Assembly: GCF_000019785.1 (NCBI RefSeq)
Contig: NC_010524.1
Location: 806,001 to 870,000, forward strand
DNA from: Leptothrix cholodnii SP-6
GTDB lineage: Bacteria; Pseudomonadota; Gammaproteobacteria; Burkholderiales; Burkholderiaceae_C
Direction: 5' to 3'
DNA: 64,000 nucleotides
The position numbers and the translations under genes were made by a program. Shown here one piece after another: positions 31,203 to 41,047 of this stretch; within the stretch, counting starts at the first letter, position 1, and each line of letters begins with the position of its first letter. The notes below the pieces were generated by a model. It was not told the DNA's origin, did not search any database, and saw nothing but the letters and a program-made list of their open reading frames with translations.

Positions 31203-31723
31203 GTTTCGAATGCGGTCATCTAGAACACAAGGGTGCGCGTCCTGACCGACCCGGTCACACTTTATGTCTTGACAACACGGGTCACCGAACTGATGCATAG
31301 ATATGCATAGAACCGTGTGCGGCGCAGAATAGCTACGTGTTGATTCTTGCCGGATGACCGAAACCGACTTTTGAGTCTTGGAAGATGGCGCAAGCGTCTC
31401 GCATGGCCCGACCTCAAGGCTGCCGGTCGGGGGTGTCCGCCACTGGCCGGGACCGAGCTTCCCTGAGGGTCACCGCAAGCTGACTTTCGCCGCGCTGGCT
31501 CGGTCGGCCAAAGTCAGCTTCGTGGCGCGATTGCGAATTGGAAGTCTCGGCCAAGAGCGGTCTCCTATTGACTGGCGCCAATGTCCGGTGAAGGCTGAAA
31601 CCGGCCGCCGGCCCGGCGCCGTCGCTGGTGTCTCAACGACCGCAATGCGTCCGAGACCGTAAGTTCACGGTCCGGCGGCGACCGACCGGAGACGCTGCTT
31701 ATGGAAAGCTCTCCATAAGCAGT
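31203..31723. other. Non-coding spacer between IS630 and RIT element 2
   Basis: 521 bp with no supported gene. It holds a tandem ATGCATAG pair near 31293-31310, an echo of the RIT end word but with 10-bp rather than 17-bp spacing, and the palindrome at 31695-31722. The sequence CGAGACCGTAAG near 31650 repeats one from the left edge of the island. Confidence 0.4.
31695..31722. repeat. 28-bp palindrome abutting RIT element 2
   Basis: Arms CTGCTTATGGA and TCCATAAGCAG around AAGCTC, one mismatched pair. Its core matches that of the palindrome at 25508-25539 (TATGGA, AGCTCT, CATA). Confidence 0.85.
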
Positions 31724-31751
31724 GTTATGCACAGTCCTTGGTTATGCACAG
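31724..31751 (+). repeat. Left terminal repeat of RIT element 2
   Basis: Two exact GTTATGCACAG words at 31724 and 31741. Confidence 0.8.
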
Positions 31752-31819
31752 TTGGCCCGGCAGCGCGGCGTCGCCGCCCTCGCAAGAGGACGGCTGTCGC
31801 GTCTTTGAACTGCACGTAA

Positions 31820-32839
31820 TTACAAGGTCTTGAGGAACTTCAACAGATCGTCGTCTGCCCGGAACCGATGTGGGATGACGTTGGGATCCTGAAGCCTGGC
31901 CAGCGCCTTTTCCTTCATGGCGAGATCGGCCTCGACGTATTGGTGCGTCGTCGCCGGACTCTCGTGCCCGAGCCACAGGGCGATCACGCTGATGTCCACG
32001 CCCGACTGCAGAAGGTGCATAGCCGTCGAGTGCCGCAGGCAGTGCGGAGAGATCGTTCTCCCGGCCAAGCTCGGCGTCGTGAGCGCCGCGGCCTTGACGG
32101 CCAACGCCAGGCGCTGCGTCACGTTGGATCGCGTCATCGCTTGTCCGCTGCGGTTGGGCAGCAGGGCCGACGTCGGAGTCAGTTCCGGGTTGAACCTCAG
32201 CCAGGCGCGGATCACCTTGACCGTCGATCGCCAGAGCGGCACCGACCGCTGCTTGCGACCCTTGCCATGCAGATGCACGCAGGCCGCCGGGGCTAGCACG
32301 ACGTCGCCCACCTTCACGCCGATCACCTCCGACACGCGGGCACCAGTGTTGTACAGCAGGGCCAGCAACAGCTTGTCTCGCTGGCTCACCCAATCCGCTC
32401 CCGGCGCGCCGATCACGGCCAGCATCTCCTCGCGTGTTAGGAACTCGAACATCGGCCGCTCGAAGCGCTTCATTGGCACGCCCAGCGCATGCTCGACGAC
32501 CTGAAGTGCCGTCACGTCTCGGCGAGCCGCGAACTTCAGGAACGAGCGCAGCGCGGCCAGTCGCGCATTGCGGCTGCGGACGGTGTTGTGCCGATCGCGT
32601 TCCAGATGATCGAGGAAGTCCAGGATCAGCGCGGGCGTCAGGTCGGCGAGCGACAGCGTCGTGGGCGTCTTGTGCAGTCGCGCCTGGGCGAAGTCCAGGA
32701 ACAGGACGAACGCGTCCCGGTAGGCCGCAACGGTCTGCGGGCTCAACGCGCGCTGCTGCGTCAGGTGTTCGGCGAAGAAGGACTGGACCAGCGTCGCGAA
32801 GCTCGGCGGGGCCGGCTTGCGGTGGTCAGCGCTACTCAT
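31820..32839 (-). CDS. ritC: Tyrosine recombinase, third of RIT triad 2 (RitC)
   Basis: 339 residues. Same architecture as the gene at 22122-23135, with long identical stretches such as VPMKRFERPM, KFAARRDVTAL and LLYNTGARVSE. Catalytic residues in NTGARVSEVIG, HGKGRKQRSVP, HCLRHSTAMHLLQSG, LGHES and THQYVE are intact. It overlaps the ritB stop by 8 bp, the same overlap as in the first triad. This is the best conserved of the three proteins between the two elements. Confidence 0.9.
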   Translation of the reverse strand: MSSADHRKPAPPSFATLVQSFFAEHLTQQRALSPQTVAAYRDAFVLFLDFAQARLHKTPTTLSLADLTPALILDFLDHLERDRHNTVRSRNARLAALRSFLKFAARRDVTALQVVEHALGVPMKRFERPMFEFLTREEMLAVIGAPGADWVSQRDKLLLALLYNTGARVSEVIGVKVGDVVLAPAACVHLHGKGRKQRSVPLWRSTVKVIRAWLRFNPELTPTSALLPNRSGQAMTRSNVTQRLALAVKAAALTTPSLAGRTISPHCLRHSTAMHLLQSGVDISVIALWLGHESPATTHQYVEADLAMKEKALARLQDPNVIPHRFRADDDLLKFLKTL

Positions 32840-33833
32840 CGTCGCTCTCCGCGATATCGGCGAAGCGTTCGAATCGAGCCCCGGCCAGCGCCATCAACTC
32901 CGGCACGCCGCTCAGGTACCAGTAGGTGCTGGAGATGTTGATGTGGCCCATGTACGTGGACAGGGCCAGCATGCGTTGGTCGAGGTTCGCTCCCTGCTGG
33001 TGCCACAGGATCATCCGCCTCACGGCGAAGCTGTGGCGCAGGTCATGCACCCGGGGTCGGCCATGGCCGCCGCGGTCGATCCAGCCCAACTGCTCGCGAA
33101 GCTGGCAGAACATCCGATGCACCTGCCGGTCTCCCAACGGCTTGCCGCGGCGCACGCCGCGCGAGCCGACGAAGAAAGTCATCTGTGGCCTCGGTTGCAC
33201 GTGCTGGCGGCGCAGGGCTCGGTAGGCGGCCAGCGGGCCAATCACGCTGGGGTGCAGTGGCACCATGCGCGACTTGCCAAACTTGGTCTGCTGGATGGTC
33301 AGGACACGGCCCTCCAGATCCGCATCCGAGTCGGCCAGGTTGATCGCTTCGGAGACTCGAAGTCCGGCCGATGCGATCAGGCCGAACAGCGTCGCGTAGG
33401 TGGCGGCACGAAGGCCATCCGAAGGACCGAGTCGGCGAGCCGCGACGATTAGCGCAGCGATCTCGGCTTCGCTGTAGATATGCGGCGCCACGCGGCGCGG
33501 GATCGGGCCGAAGCTGGAGTCGTCCGGCACTTCGACGGTCGGATCGAACTGCTGCAGCCAACGCATGAAGGGGCGCAGCGTTGCCAGTCGGCGCGCTGCG
33601 GTGTCGACATTGGCCTGGCCGTCCACGAGATACCGGGGCTGCACTTGGCGCGCCCACCGGACCATCACGTCCACCGTCAACGCGCCGCGCTGATCCTCGC
33701 TGGCCATGAAGCGGGTGAAATGGCGCACGGCGAGATCGGAAGAGCACGGCTTGAACCCGAGGCGCCGGCGTTCAGCCAGGTATTGCTCGACCTTGGCGGT
33801 GAGGTCGATGCTCGCCGACGACGCGGCGCTCAT
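32832..33833 (-). CDS. ritB: Tyrosine recombinase, second of RIT triad 2 (RitB)
   Basis: 333 residues from the ATG at 33833, which overlaps the ritA stop (ATGA), as in triad 1; the open frame further upstream lies inside ritA and is not used. Catalytic motifs: SAGLRVSEAINLAD, TKFGKSRMVPLHP, VHDLRHSFAVRRMI, YMGHINISSTYWYLS. The C-terminal half is close to the first triad's middle protein (GKPLGDRQVHR, VPELMALA). Confidence 0.9.
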   Translation of the reverse strand: MSAASSASIDLTAKVEQYLAERRRLGFKPCSSDLAVRHFTRFMASEDQRGALTVDVMVRWARQVQPRYLVDGQANVDTAARRLATLRPFMRWLQQFDPTVEVPDDSSFGPIPRRVAPHIYSEAEIAALIVAARRLGPSDGLRAATYATLFGLIASAGLRVSEAINLADSDADLEGRVLTIQQTKFGKSRMVPLHPSVIGPLAAYRALRRQHVQPRPQMTFFVGSRGVRRGKPLGDRQVHRMFCQLREQLGWIDRGGHGRPRVHDLRHSFAVRRMILWHQQGANLDQRMLALSTYMGHINISSTYWYLSGVPELMALAGARFERFADIAESDDE

Positions 33834-35080
33834 GATGCGCTCCCAGGCCAAGGCAGAGCGACCTCGGCAAGCAGTTGCAGGTCGAGCTTGGCATAGATCA
33901 GCGAGGTGTCCAGCGATCGATGCCGAAGCACATCGGCAACCTCCTTGATCGAACTGCCGCTGTTGACCAGGCGACAGGCCAGCGTGTGGCGCAACGAGTG
34001 GCAACTGCGTGAGATGCCGGCACCTCGCAGGGCGCGCCCGATTGCTTGGCTCACTGTGTCGACGCCGATGGGTCTGTCATGTGGTGCCACCCGACGGACG
34101 AACAGCGACGGCAGCGTGGTTGCAGGCCGCTCGTGCCTCATGTACTCCGACAGCGCTTGCCCGGTGACCGCCGGCAGCGGCAGCACATCCTGGCGCTGGG
34201 ACTTCGTTCTCTTCAGGGTCACCGTGCCGGCGCGCCAGTCGAAGTCGGTGATCTCAAGCTTGGCGATCTCGCCCACGCGCAGTCCGAGATCCAAGGCCAG
34301 GCGCACCATGGCCAGCAGCCGCAGCGGGGCCCGCTTGGCTTGTGCGCAATGCGCTTCGAGCCGCTGGACTTCCTCGGCCGTCAGCGCACGCGGCAACGAC
34401 GCCTGGCTCCATCGCACCGGCGAAGAGATGGCGCCGAGCAGGCCATTCACTGCGTCACCGCAGGTCCCTCGGTATCGGAAGTAGGCGCGCAGCGCCGCCG
34501 TGACCGCGCTGGCATGCGACGCGCTGCTGACCCGCGTGAGCTCGGTTGCCATGAAGCCGCGAACGTCTTCCGGCTGCAACGCGCCGATGGCGATGGCCTT
34601 GCCCGCGACTTTGCATTGCAACAGCAGACTGATGCACGCGAGCCGATCCCCTCGGGTGCCAATCGCCAGCCCCCGGGCGTCGCGCATATGGACGTTGTAG
34701 CGGGTCAGTTCCTCCGCCACGGGACCGCTCGGCCCAGGCAACTCCACGATGACATGCTGCTCCCGCAGCAAGGCCAGCAAATGCCCGAGACTGGCGCTCA
34801 CGTCGCCGCGTGTGCGCAGCGCTGCGGGATGGCAGTCGCAGCGCGGCAGATGCGAATCCAGGAACTGCCCGACGAGGGCCTCGTCGATCTGCTCGGCCGA
34901 CAGCTGGCACTTCGTCATCCAGTGGGCAAAGTGCGACCAGCCACGCAAGGCCGCCACTGAGCTGCCTTCGGCATACCGACCTCGCTCCAGCAACGCCTGG
35001 AATGCATCAACGAACGAGGACAGCGGGCCGTCGAGCAGCCAAGCCCTGGCCAACGGGTGCATTGAGTGGATCAAGTCCAT
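33830..35080 (-). CDS. ritA: Tyrosine recombinase, first of RIT triad 2 (RitA)
   Basis: 416 residues from the ATG at 35080, after GGAGATCGCC. Catalytic region: LGLRVGEIAKLEITDFD (Arg), RTKSQRQDVLPLP, CHSLRHTLACRLVNSG (His-x-x-Arg), HRSLDTSLIYAKLD (His and Tyr). The N-terminal half differs strongly from that of the first triad, while the C-terminus (VALPWPGSAS) is identical, so the specificity-determining part has diverged most. Confidence 0.9.
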   Translation of the reverse strand: MDLIHSMHPLARAWLLDGPLSSFVDAFQALLERGRYAEGSSVAALRGWSHFAHWMTKCQLSAEQIDEALVGQFLDSHLPRCDCHPAALRTRGDVSASLGHLLALLREQHVIVELPGPSGPVAEELTRYNVHMRDARGLAIGTRGDRLACISLLLQCKVAGKAIAIGALQPEDVRGFMATELTRVSSASHASAVTAALRAYFRYRGTCGDAVNGLLGAISSPVRWSQASLPRALTAEEVQRLEAHCAQAKRAPLRLLAMVRLALDLGLRVGEIAKLEITDFDWRAGTVTLKRTKSQRQDVLPLPAVTGQALSEYMRHERPATTLPSLFVRRVAPHDRPIGVDTVSQAIGRALRGAGISRSCHSLRHTLACRLVNSGSSIKEVADVLRHRSLDTSLIYAKLDLQLLAEVALPWPGSAS

Positions 35081-35241
35081 GGCGATCTCCAGTTGTGAGA
35101 TCGCCATCCATGCGCCGGCCGCGAACTTATGTCCAGTTCAACGGCACCTCTCCTGGCAGCCCGCCCAGGAAGATCGCGGCCTGCGGCCGAATCAAGCCCC
35201 GGAACTGTGTCATGGTCTAATTTTCCCGGACACCTCGATAG

Positions 35242-36449
<1,208 letters not shown>

Positions 36450-36457
36450 CCAGCACA

Positions 36458-36485
36458 CTGTTCATAACTGCGTGCTGTGCATAAC
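36458..36485 (-). repeat. Right terminal repeat of RIT element 2
   Basis: CTGTTCATAAC at 36458-36468 and CTGTGCATAAC at 36475-36485, inverted relative to 31724-31751; one word has a C to A change. Confidence 0.75.
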
Positions 36486-37233
36486 GCTGCACAGCAGCCC
36501 GTTCCCCTTCCTCCCTCCGGCTCCCCCTCGCTCCGCTCGGTCGGGCTGTTGCGCTGCGCGTCGAGCCTCCGGTCCATGACCAGAGTCTCGCCCCTGTCGG
36601 GCTTCCATCCCTGACGCGATCCGTCCAGGCCGGCGGTGCCGGCGGCATGTCGAACGCGGCCCGTTCCCGTGCCCGGGGACACGCGGGCCCGAACGCAAAG
36701 AGAGCCTGAGCGTCTGCGCCGCCCAGGCCGGCCCGCTGGCCGAACAGCCGGTCGGTGCGCTTCGCTTGCCTCGCGGCTGATCGACCTCCCCAGTCACCCG
36801 CCACGCCCGATGCCGGGCCGCGCGAACTCCAGCCCCAACAGCCGATCCGGCTCACGCCGGCTCGACCGCCGCGCCAGTCGCGCCCGTGCGGTCGCTTGGT
36901 GGCACGTCGGCCGCAGGGACGCCGTCGTTCGGGTCCTGGCGGGCGGCTCCGCCGTGTCCCAGGCCACGCTGCGCCGCCCGCTGATGGTGGCAGCCCTGCG
37001 CCAGACCGGCCCACCGCGCTCCCCCCACAAGCCCCCGTCCTGTGGGCGAGGGGGACTTGTGGGGGGATCTTTCAGCGGTGGGCCAGGAGACTGGCGCACC
37101 GCGTCGGCTGCTGGGGCCCTGCCCACCCCCCGCCCGCCCGTGGGCGGGAGCGAGGAAGGTCCAAGCGAGAGGATCGGTTTCCAGGGCAGCCCGGATCGGG
37201 CCCCGGCCGACGTCTCGTGCAAGGAGAAGGGTC
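36486..37233. other. Non-coding leader of the plasmid-like module
   Basis: 748 bp with open frames in several phases but none with a recognisable protein; codon use and composition look like G/C-run DNA rather than genes. It holds the long hairpin at 37021-37066 and a good ribosome-binding site (AAGGAG at 37221) for ssb. Probably a regulatory region or replication remnant. Confidence 0.45.
37021..37066. repeat. 46-bp GC-rich hairpin upstream of ssb
   Basis: Arms CCCCCCACAAG (37021-37031) and CTTGTGGGGGG (37056-37066) are perfect complements; inside them CCCCC and GGGGG pair again around a 13-nt loop, with one bulged A. Possible roles are an attenuator or a structured single-strand start site. 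Confidence 0.7.
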
Positions 37234-37719
37234 ATGGCCCACGTCCACGTCACCCAGCGTCACGCCCACCTGGCCGGCGCCGTCAAGCTCGACACCGTCA
37301 ACGGCCGCGAAGGCCCGATCGCCCGCGCGGTGCTCACCGCCATCAGCAACAACCGCCGCGGCACTGGCGACAGCCGCAACGAAGAAGCCACCGCGATCCA
37401 GTGGACGCTGTGGGGCGCCCAGGCCGAGAACGCCGCGCGCTACCTCGGCAAGGGCTCGCACGTCAACATCATCGGTCGGGTGCGCAACCACCGCTACGAG
37501 AAGGACGGTGAGACCATGCACACGATGGCCTTCACGGCCGACGAGATCGACTACCTCGACAGCCGCGCCGAGGCCGAGGCCCGCCGCGAGCGCGAAGGCA
37601 GCCCGGACGAGACCGAAGCGCGCACGCCAGCCACCGCCGCCAGCGCCCACCCGAGCCGCGCCCCGCGCGCCGCGCACAAGCCCCGCAGCGACCGCCAGCC
37701 TGCCCAGGCCGCCGCCTGA
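37234..37719 (+). CDS. ssb: Plasmid-type single-stranded DNA-binding protein
   Basis: 161 residues from the ATG at 37234, preceded by AAGGAGAAGGGTC. An OB fold at about 10-105 (ARAVLTAISNNRR, IQWTLWGAQAENAARYL, GSHVNIIGRVRNHRYEKDG) is followed by a disordered Glu/Arg/Pro tail. The tail ends in QAAA, without the acidic DDDIPF-like tip that chromosomal SSB uses to recruit partners, as is common in plasmid-borne versions. First gene of the plasmid-like module, 73 bp before the DUF932 gene. Confidence 0.82.
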   Translation: MAHVHVTQRHAHLAGAVKLDTVNGREGPIARAVLTAISNNRRGTGDSRNEEATAIQWTLWGAQAENAARYLGKGSHVNIIGRVRNHRYEKDGETMHTMAFTADEIDYLDSRAEAEARREREGSPDETEARTPATAASAHPSRAPRAAHKPRSDRQPAQAAA

Positions 37720-37792
37720 CCCCCTGACACCAGCCCGACCGGGTCGGATCCACACCGGCCCGGTCCCTGCACCGCACACCGAAGGAATCACC

Positions 37793-38680
37793 ATGTTCAC
37801 GACCACCGCCGTCCACACCCACGCCCACACCCCGCAGCTCGCGACCCGCTTTGCCCGCAATACCCGTGTTCATCGCAGTGACACGCCGCTCGACGACGAG
37901 CAGATGCGCCACGCCGCGCCGTCGATCTTTGCCGAAGGCAAGCACGCCAGCCGCTCCGAGCGCTACACCTACATCCCGACCATCGACGTGCTGCGCGGCC
38001 TCAGGCGCGAAGGCTTCGAGCCCTTCATGGTCGCGCAGAGCCAGAGCCGCATCGAAGGCAAGACCGCGTACACCAAGCACCTGATCCGCATGCGCCACGC
38101 CGGCCAGGTCCAGGCCCGGGGTCGAGACACGGAGGCCCACGAGATCATCCTGATCAACAGCCACGACGGCGCCAGCGCCTACCAGATGCTCGCGGGTGTC
38201 TTCCGCTTCGTCTGCTGCAACGGCCTGGTGGTCGGCCAGACTGCGCACGACATCCGCATCCCGCACAAGGGCAACGTCCAGCACGACGTGATCGAGGGCG
38301 CCTACCGCGTGCTCGACGAGTTCGGTGCCGTCAGCGAGTCCACCACCGCCATGAAGGCGCTCACGCTCGACGGTGACGAGGAACAGGCCTTCGCCACCGC
38401 CGCCTTGGCGCTGCGTTTCGGCGAGCGCGTCGATGGGCAGAGCCCGGCGCCCGTCACCGCCGAACAGCTCACGCGGCCGCGCCGCATCGAGGACATCGGG
38501 TCCAGCTTGTGGAGCACCTTCCAGCGCGTGCAGGAGAACGCGCTGAGAGGCGGCCTGCCCGGCCGCAGTGCCCAGGGCCGCCGCATCGAGACCCGGCCGG
38601 TCGGCAGCATCGACCGCAGTGTCAGCATCAACCGCGCGTTGTGGATCCTGGCCGAGGAGATGCGCAAGCTGAAGGCCTGA
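37793..38680 (+). CDS. DUF932 domain protein (phage/plasmid type)
   Basis: 295 residues from the ATG at 37793 (MFTTTAVHTHAHTP). It matches DUF932 proteins: SIFAEGKHASRSERYTYIPT near the N-terminus, MVAQSQSRIEGKTAYTKH, then IILINSHDGASAYQ and FRFVCCNGLVVGQ in the centre. The function of the family is unknown; members occur on conjugative plasmids and phages. The frame is open for about 1 kb upstream, but that part has no family match. The 289 bp to parA hold a CGCCGGCCGC-type inverted repeat and no gene. Confidence 0.85.
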   Translation: MFTTTAVHTHAHTPQLATRFARNTRVHRSDTPLDDEQMRHAAPSIFAEGKHASRSERYTYIPTIDVLRGLRREGFEPFMVAQSQSRIEGKTAYTKHLIRMRHAGQVQARGRDTEAHEIILINSHDGASAYQMLAGVFRFVCCNGLVVGQTAHDIRIPHKGNVQHDVIEGAYRVLDEFGAVSESTTAMKALTLDGDEEQAFATAALALRFGERVDGQSPAPVTAEQLTRPRRIEDIGSSLWSTFQRVQENALRGGLPGRSAQGRRIETRPVGSIDRSVSINRALWILAEEMRKLKA

Positions 38681-38969
38681 TCGATACCCCCGGCGATGGA
38701 TCGGCCCCCAGATTCATCGCGCACAAGGACGCGCGTCGGCTCAACGATGGAGCCGGCGCGCGTTCGTCGTTTGTGGGCGCAGGGCAGGGTGCCAAAACGG
38801 CTCGCCGGCCGCGCGGCGGCCGGCTCGCGAGGCCCGGCAGCGACCCGTCGAGGGCCAGCCGCCGGCCAGCCTCCGTGCCCTGCATCCGACTCGACTTCGG
38901 GCACGCGTTCAGCGCCGGGTCGGTTCATCCTGCTGGCCCGGTTTCATCCCCTGAAGCTGGAGAGCTCCC

Positions 38970-39815
38970 ATGAAGACCGTGGTCCTGTGCAACCAGAAGG
39001 GCGGTGTCGGCAAGAGCGCCGTCGCGACCCTGCTCGCCCACCACCTGGCCCAGCGTGGCCGACGCGTCCTGGCGATCGACCTCGATCACCAGGGCAACTT
39101 CACGCGACCCCTGCGCGCCAGCGGCCGGGCCGAACCCTCGGCCTGCACCGCCGATGCGCTGCTGACCGGCCCGGTGCCGCCGATGCCCCTGAGTCCTTTC
39201 GTGGTCGTGCCGGCCGATCGGGCGCTGCTGAACCTGGAACGTCAGCCCGACCAGCACACGCCGTTCGCGCGACGCTTTCGCAGCTTCCTGGCCAGCGTCG
39301 ACGCGGCCTTCGACGTCTGCGTGGTCGACACCCACCCCAACCCGGACATCCGCGTCATTGCCGCACTGGTCTCGGCCGACTTCGCGCTGTCGCCGATCCA
39401 GCTCAACCAGGAGGCGCTCGATGGCGTCACCGGCCTGCTCAACCACGAGCGGGTGGGCTTGCGCAAGATCAAGGCGGTGCTCAACCCCAAGCTGACCCTG
39501 CTCGGCCTGCTGCCGACGCTGGTCGAGCCCACGCCCTTCCAGAAGGCCAATTTCCAGCAGGTGGTGATGTGCTACCACCCGCTGATGATCCGCGTCGGCG
39601 AGCGGCCGGGTGACTTCGCGGCCATCCCCAAGCGCTCGTGCATCGCCGAGGCCCAGGCGGCTGGCGAGGTGCTGTGGGAAATGAAGAAGACCGCCGCGCG
39701 CGACGCCTGGCGCGAGATCGAGCCCAGCCTGAGCCGCATCGCCGACCTGTTGGATGGCACCGATCGCGGCATCACTCCACACGCTCAGGAGGCGAGCCAT
39801 GGCCCTGCAGCTTGA
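38970..39815 (+). CDS. parA: ParA-family partition ATPase
   Basis: 281 residues. Deviant Walker A KGGVGKSAVATLLA with both lysines near residues 10-16, Walker A' region DLDHQGNFTRPL, and the VVDTHPNPDIRV Walker B region. It has no N-terminal helix-turn-helix, so it is the short type (Ib or chromosomal-like ParA). It segregates DNA with ParB. Its end overlaps the parB start by 17 bp, showing one transcript. In integrative elements such pairs stabilise the excised circle. Confidence 0.9.
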   Translation: MKTVVLCNQKGGVGKSAVATLLAHHLAQRGRRVLAIDLDHQGNFTRPLRASGRAEPSACTADALLTGPVPPMPLSPFVVVPADRALLNLERQPDQHTPFARRFRSFLASVDAAFDVCVVDTHPNPDIRVIAALVSADFALSPIQLNQEALDGVTGLLNHERVGLRKIKAVLNPKLTLLGLLPTLVEPTPFQKANFQQVVMCYHPLMIRVGERPGDFAAIPKRSCIAEAQAAGEVLWEMKKTAARDAWREIEPSLSRIADLLDGTDRGITPHAQEASHGPAA

Positions 39816-40761
39816 GGACCTGGTGGCGCTCGATGCACCGACGGCCGACGCCAGCGGCACGCCGCTGATGCTGGCGCTCGACGCCATCGACGAGGATCCG
39901 GAACAGCCACGCCGGGAATTCGACGAGTCCTCGTTGCAGGCGCTCGCCGACACGATTCGCGAGCGGGGCGTGCGCCAGCCGATCTCGGTGCGGCCGCACC
40001 CGGCTCAGCCGGGGCGATGGCTGCTGAACTTCGGGGCCCGGCGACTGCGCGCAGCACGCATGGCCGGGCATGCGCAGATTCCCGTCTTCGTCGATACCAC
40101 GGCCGACCGCTACGACCAGGTGATCGAGAACGAGCAGCGCGAGGGCCTGCGGCCGCTCGAACTGGCGTTGTTCGTGCAGAAGCGCTTGGCACTCGGCGAG
40201 AGCCAGGCAGAGATCGCGCGCAAGCTGGGCAAGAGCCGGCAGTGGGTGTCGTTGGTGACCGCGATGATCGATCCGCCGGACTGGCTGATGCAGGCCTACC
40301 GGGAGGGCCGGTGTCGGGGGCTCAAGGAACTGCACGAATTGCGCAAGCTCCACGAGGGCCACCCGCAGCAGGTCGAGGCCTGGCAAAAGGATCAATCGGA
40401 CATCACGCGCAGCAGCGTGCAGGCGTTGCGGGCAGACCTGGCCGTTGTCGCAGCAGACCCGCCGCCGATCGCTGTCGTCGTCACGACATCTCCAGAGCCA
40501 TCAACTCCACGTGGTCTCAGTGCATCCGTCCAGGCCGTCACGACGACACCGACCCAGGCGGTGATCCAGCCCGACCCGATGCCCGTACAGAGCCGCGGAC
40601 CGTTGAAGCTGCAGGTCGAGATGAATGAGCAGCGCTGCGAGCTGCTGGTGACGCTGCCGCCGGCTCAACTGGGACACGTCTACGTGAAGCGGCTCGATGG
40701 CGGTGAGGTCGTGCTGGCGCCGGCAGGGGCCCTGAAGCTGCTGGGGTTCATGTCTGACTGA
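39799..40761 (+). CDS. ParB/KorB-like partition and repressor protein
   Basis: 320 residues from the ATG at 39799 (MALQLEDLVALDAPT), with AGGAGGCG upstream. ParB N-terminal nuclease-fold domain with the CTP-binding-type motif GARRLRAARMAG and ENEQREGLRPLELA, then a KorB-type helix-turn-helix (SQAEIARKLGKSRQWVSLVT). A Pro/Thr/Val-rich linker and a C-terminal SH3-like domain (about 275-320) resemble KorB of IncP plasmids, which acts both in partition and as a global repressor. A terminator follows 20 bp downstream. Confidence 0.85.
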   Translation: MALQLEDLVALDAPTADASGTPLMLALDAIDEDPEQPRREFDESSLQALADTIRERGVRQPISVRPHPAQPGRWLLNFGARRLRAARMAGHAQIPVFVDTTADRYDQVIENEQREGLRPLELALFVQKRLALGESQAEIARKLGKSRQWVSLVTAMIDPPDWLMQAYREGRCRGLKELHELRKLHEGHPQQVEAWQKDQSDITRSSVQALRADLAVVAADPPPIAVVVTTSPEPSTPRGLSASVQAVTTTPTQAVIQPDPMPVQSRGPLKLQVEMNEQRCELLVTLPPAQLGHVYVKRLDGGEVVLAPAGALKLLGFMSD

Positions 40762-40781
40762 TGCGCGACGTCATCGAGGAT

Positions 40782-40808
40782 GGGGCGCCGTTCGTGGCGC
40801 CCCTTTTT
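40782..40808 (+). terminator. Rho-independent terminator after parB
   Basis: GGGGCGCC, loop GTTCGT, GGCGCCCC, then TTTTT. A textbook intrinsic terminator. Confidence 0.9.
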
Positions 40809-40826
40809 GATTGGCGCAGCGGGTGT

Positions 40827-41001
40827 GTCGTCAAACGGTTTGACAACGACGCGAGGTCAGCGAGCCGTGGCGACCCTTCGAGGGGCATGCGTCTGGCTTG
40901 CTGTCGATGAATCTGCCCCCGAAGTCATCGCTCCGAAGGACTCGAATCGAGTCCAGACTTCATGCAGAGGTGAGTGCAGAGATAGGCGCACTGGCGCCAG
41001 T
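40827..41001. promoter_or_regulatory. Dyads upstream of the mobilisation genes (operator or oriT candidate)
   Basis: An imperfect dyad GTCGTCAAAC / GTTTGACAACGAC (40827-40850) and a perfect 12-bp palindrome ACTGGCGCCAGT (40990-41001) lie between parB and the MobC-like gene. KorB-type operators and relaxase oriT sites are typically found in this position. No nic consensus is recognised. Confidence 0.35.
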
Positions 41002-41047
41002 TGTCGGACAGGGCCGACCTGCTCACCGAAAGTCTGGAGGTTCGGAC

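Noticed and set aside
31293..31310. Tandem ATGCATAG pair as a third RIT end
   Set aside because: Spacing is 10 bp instead of 17 and no inverted partner was found.
36755..37792. N-terminal extension of about 345 codons before the DUF932 protein
   Set aside because: Pro/Arg/Ala-rich, crosses the ssb gene in another frame and contains no family motif; the ATG at 37793 starts the recognisable protein.
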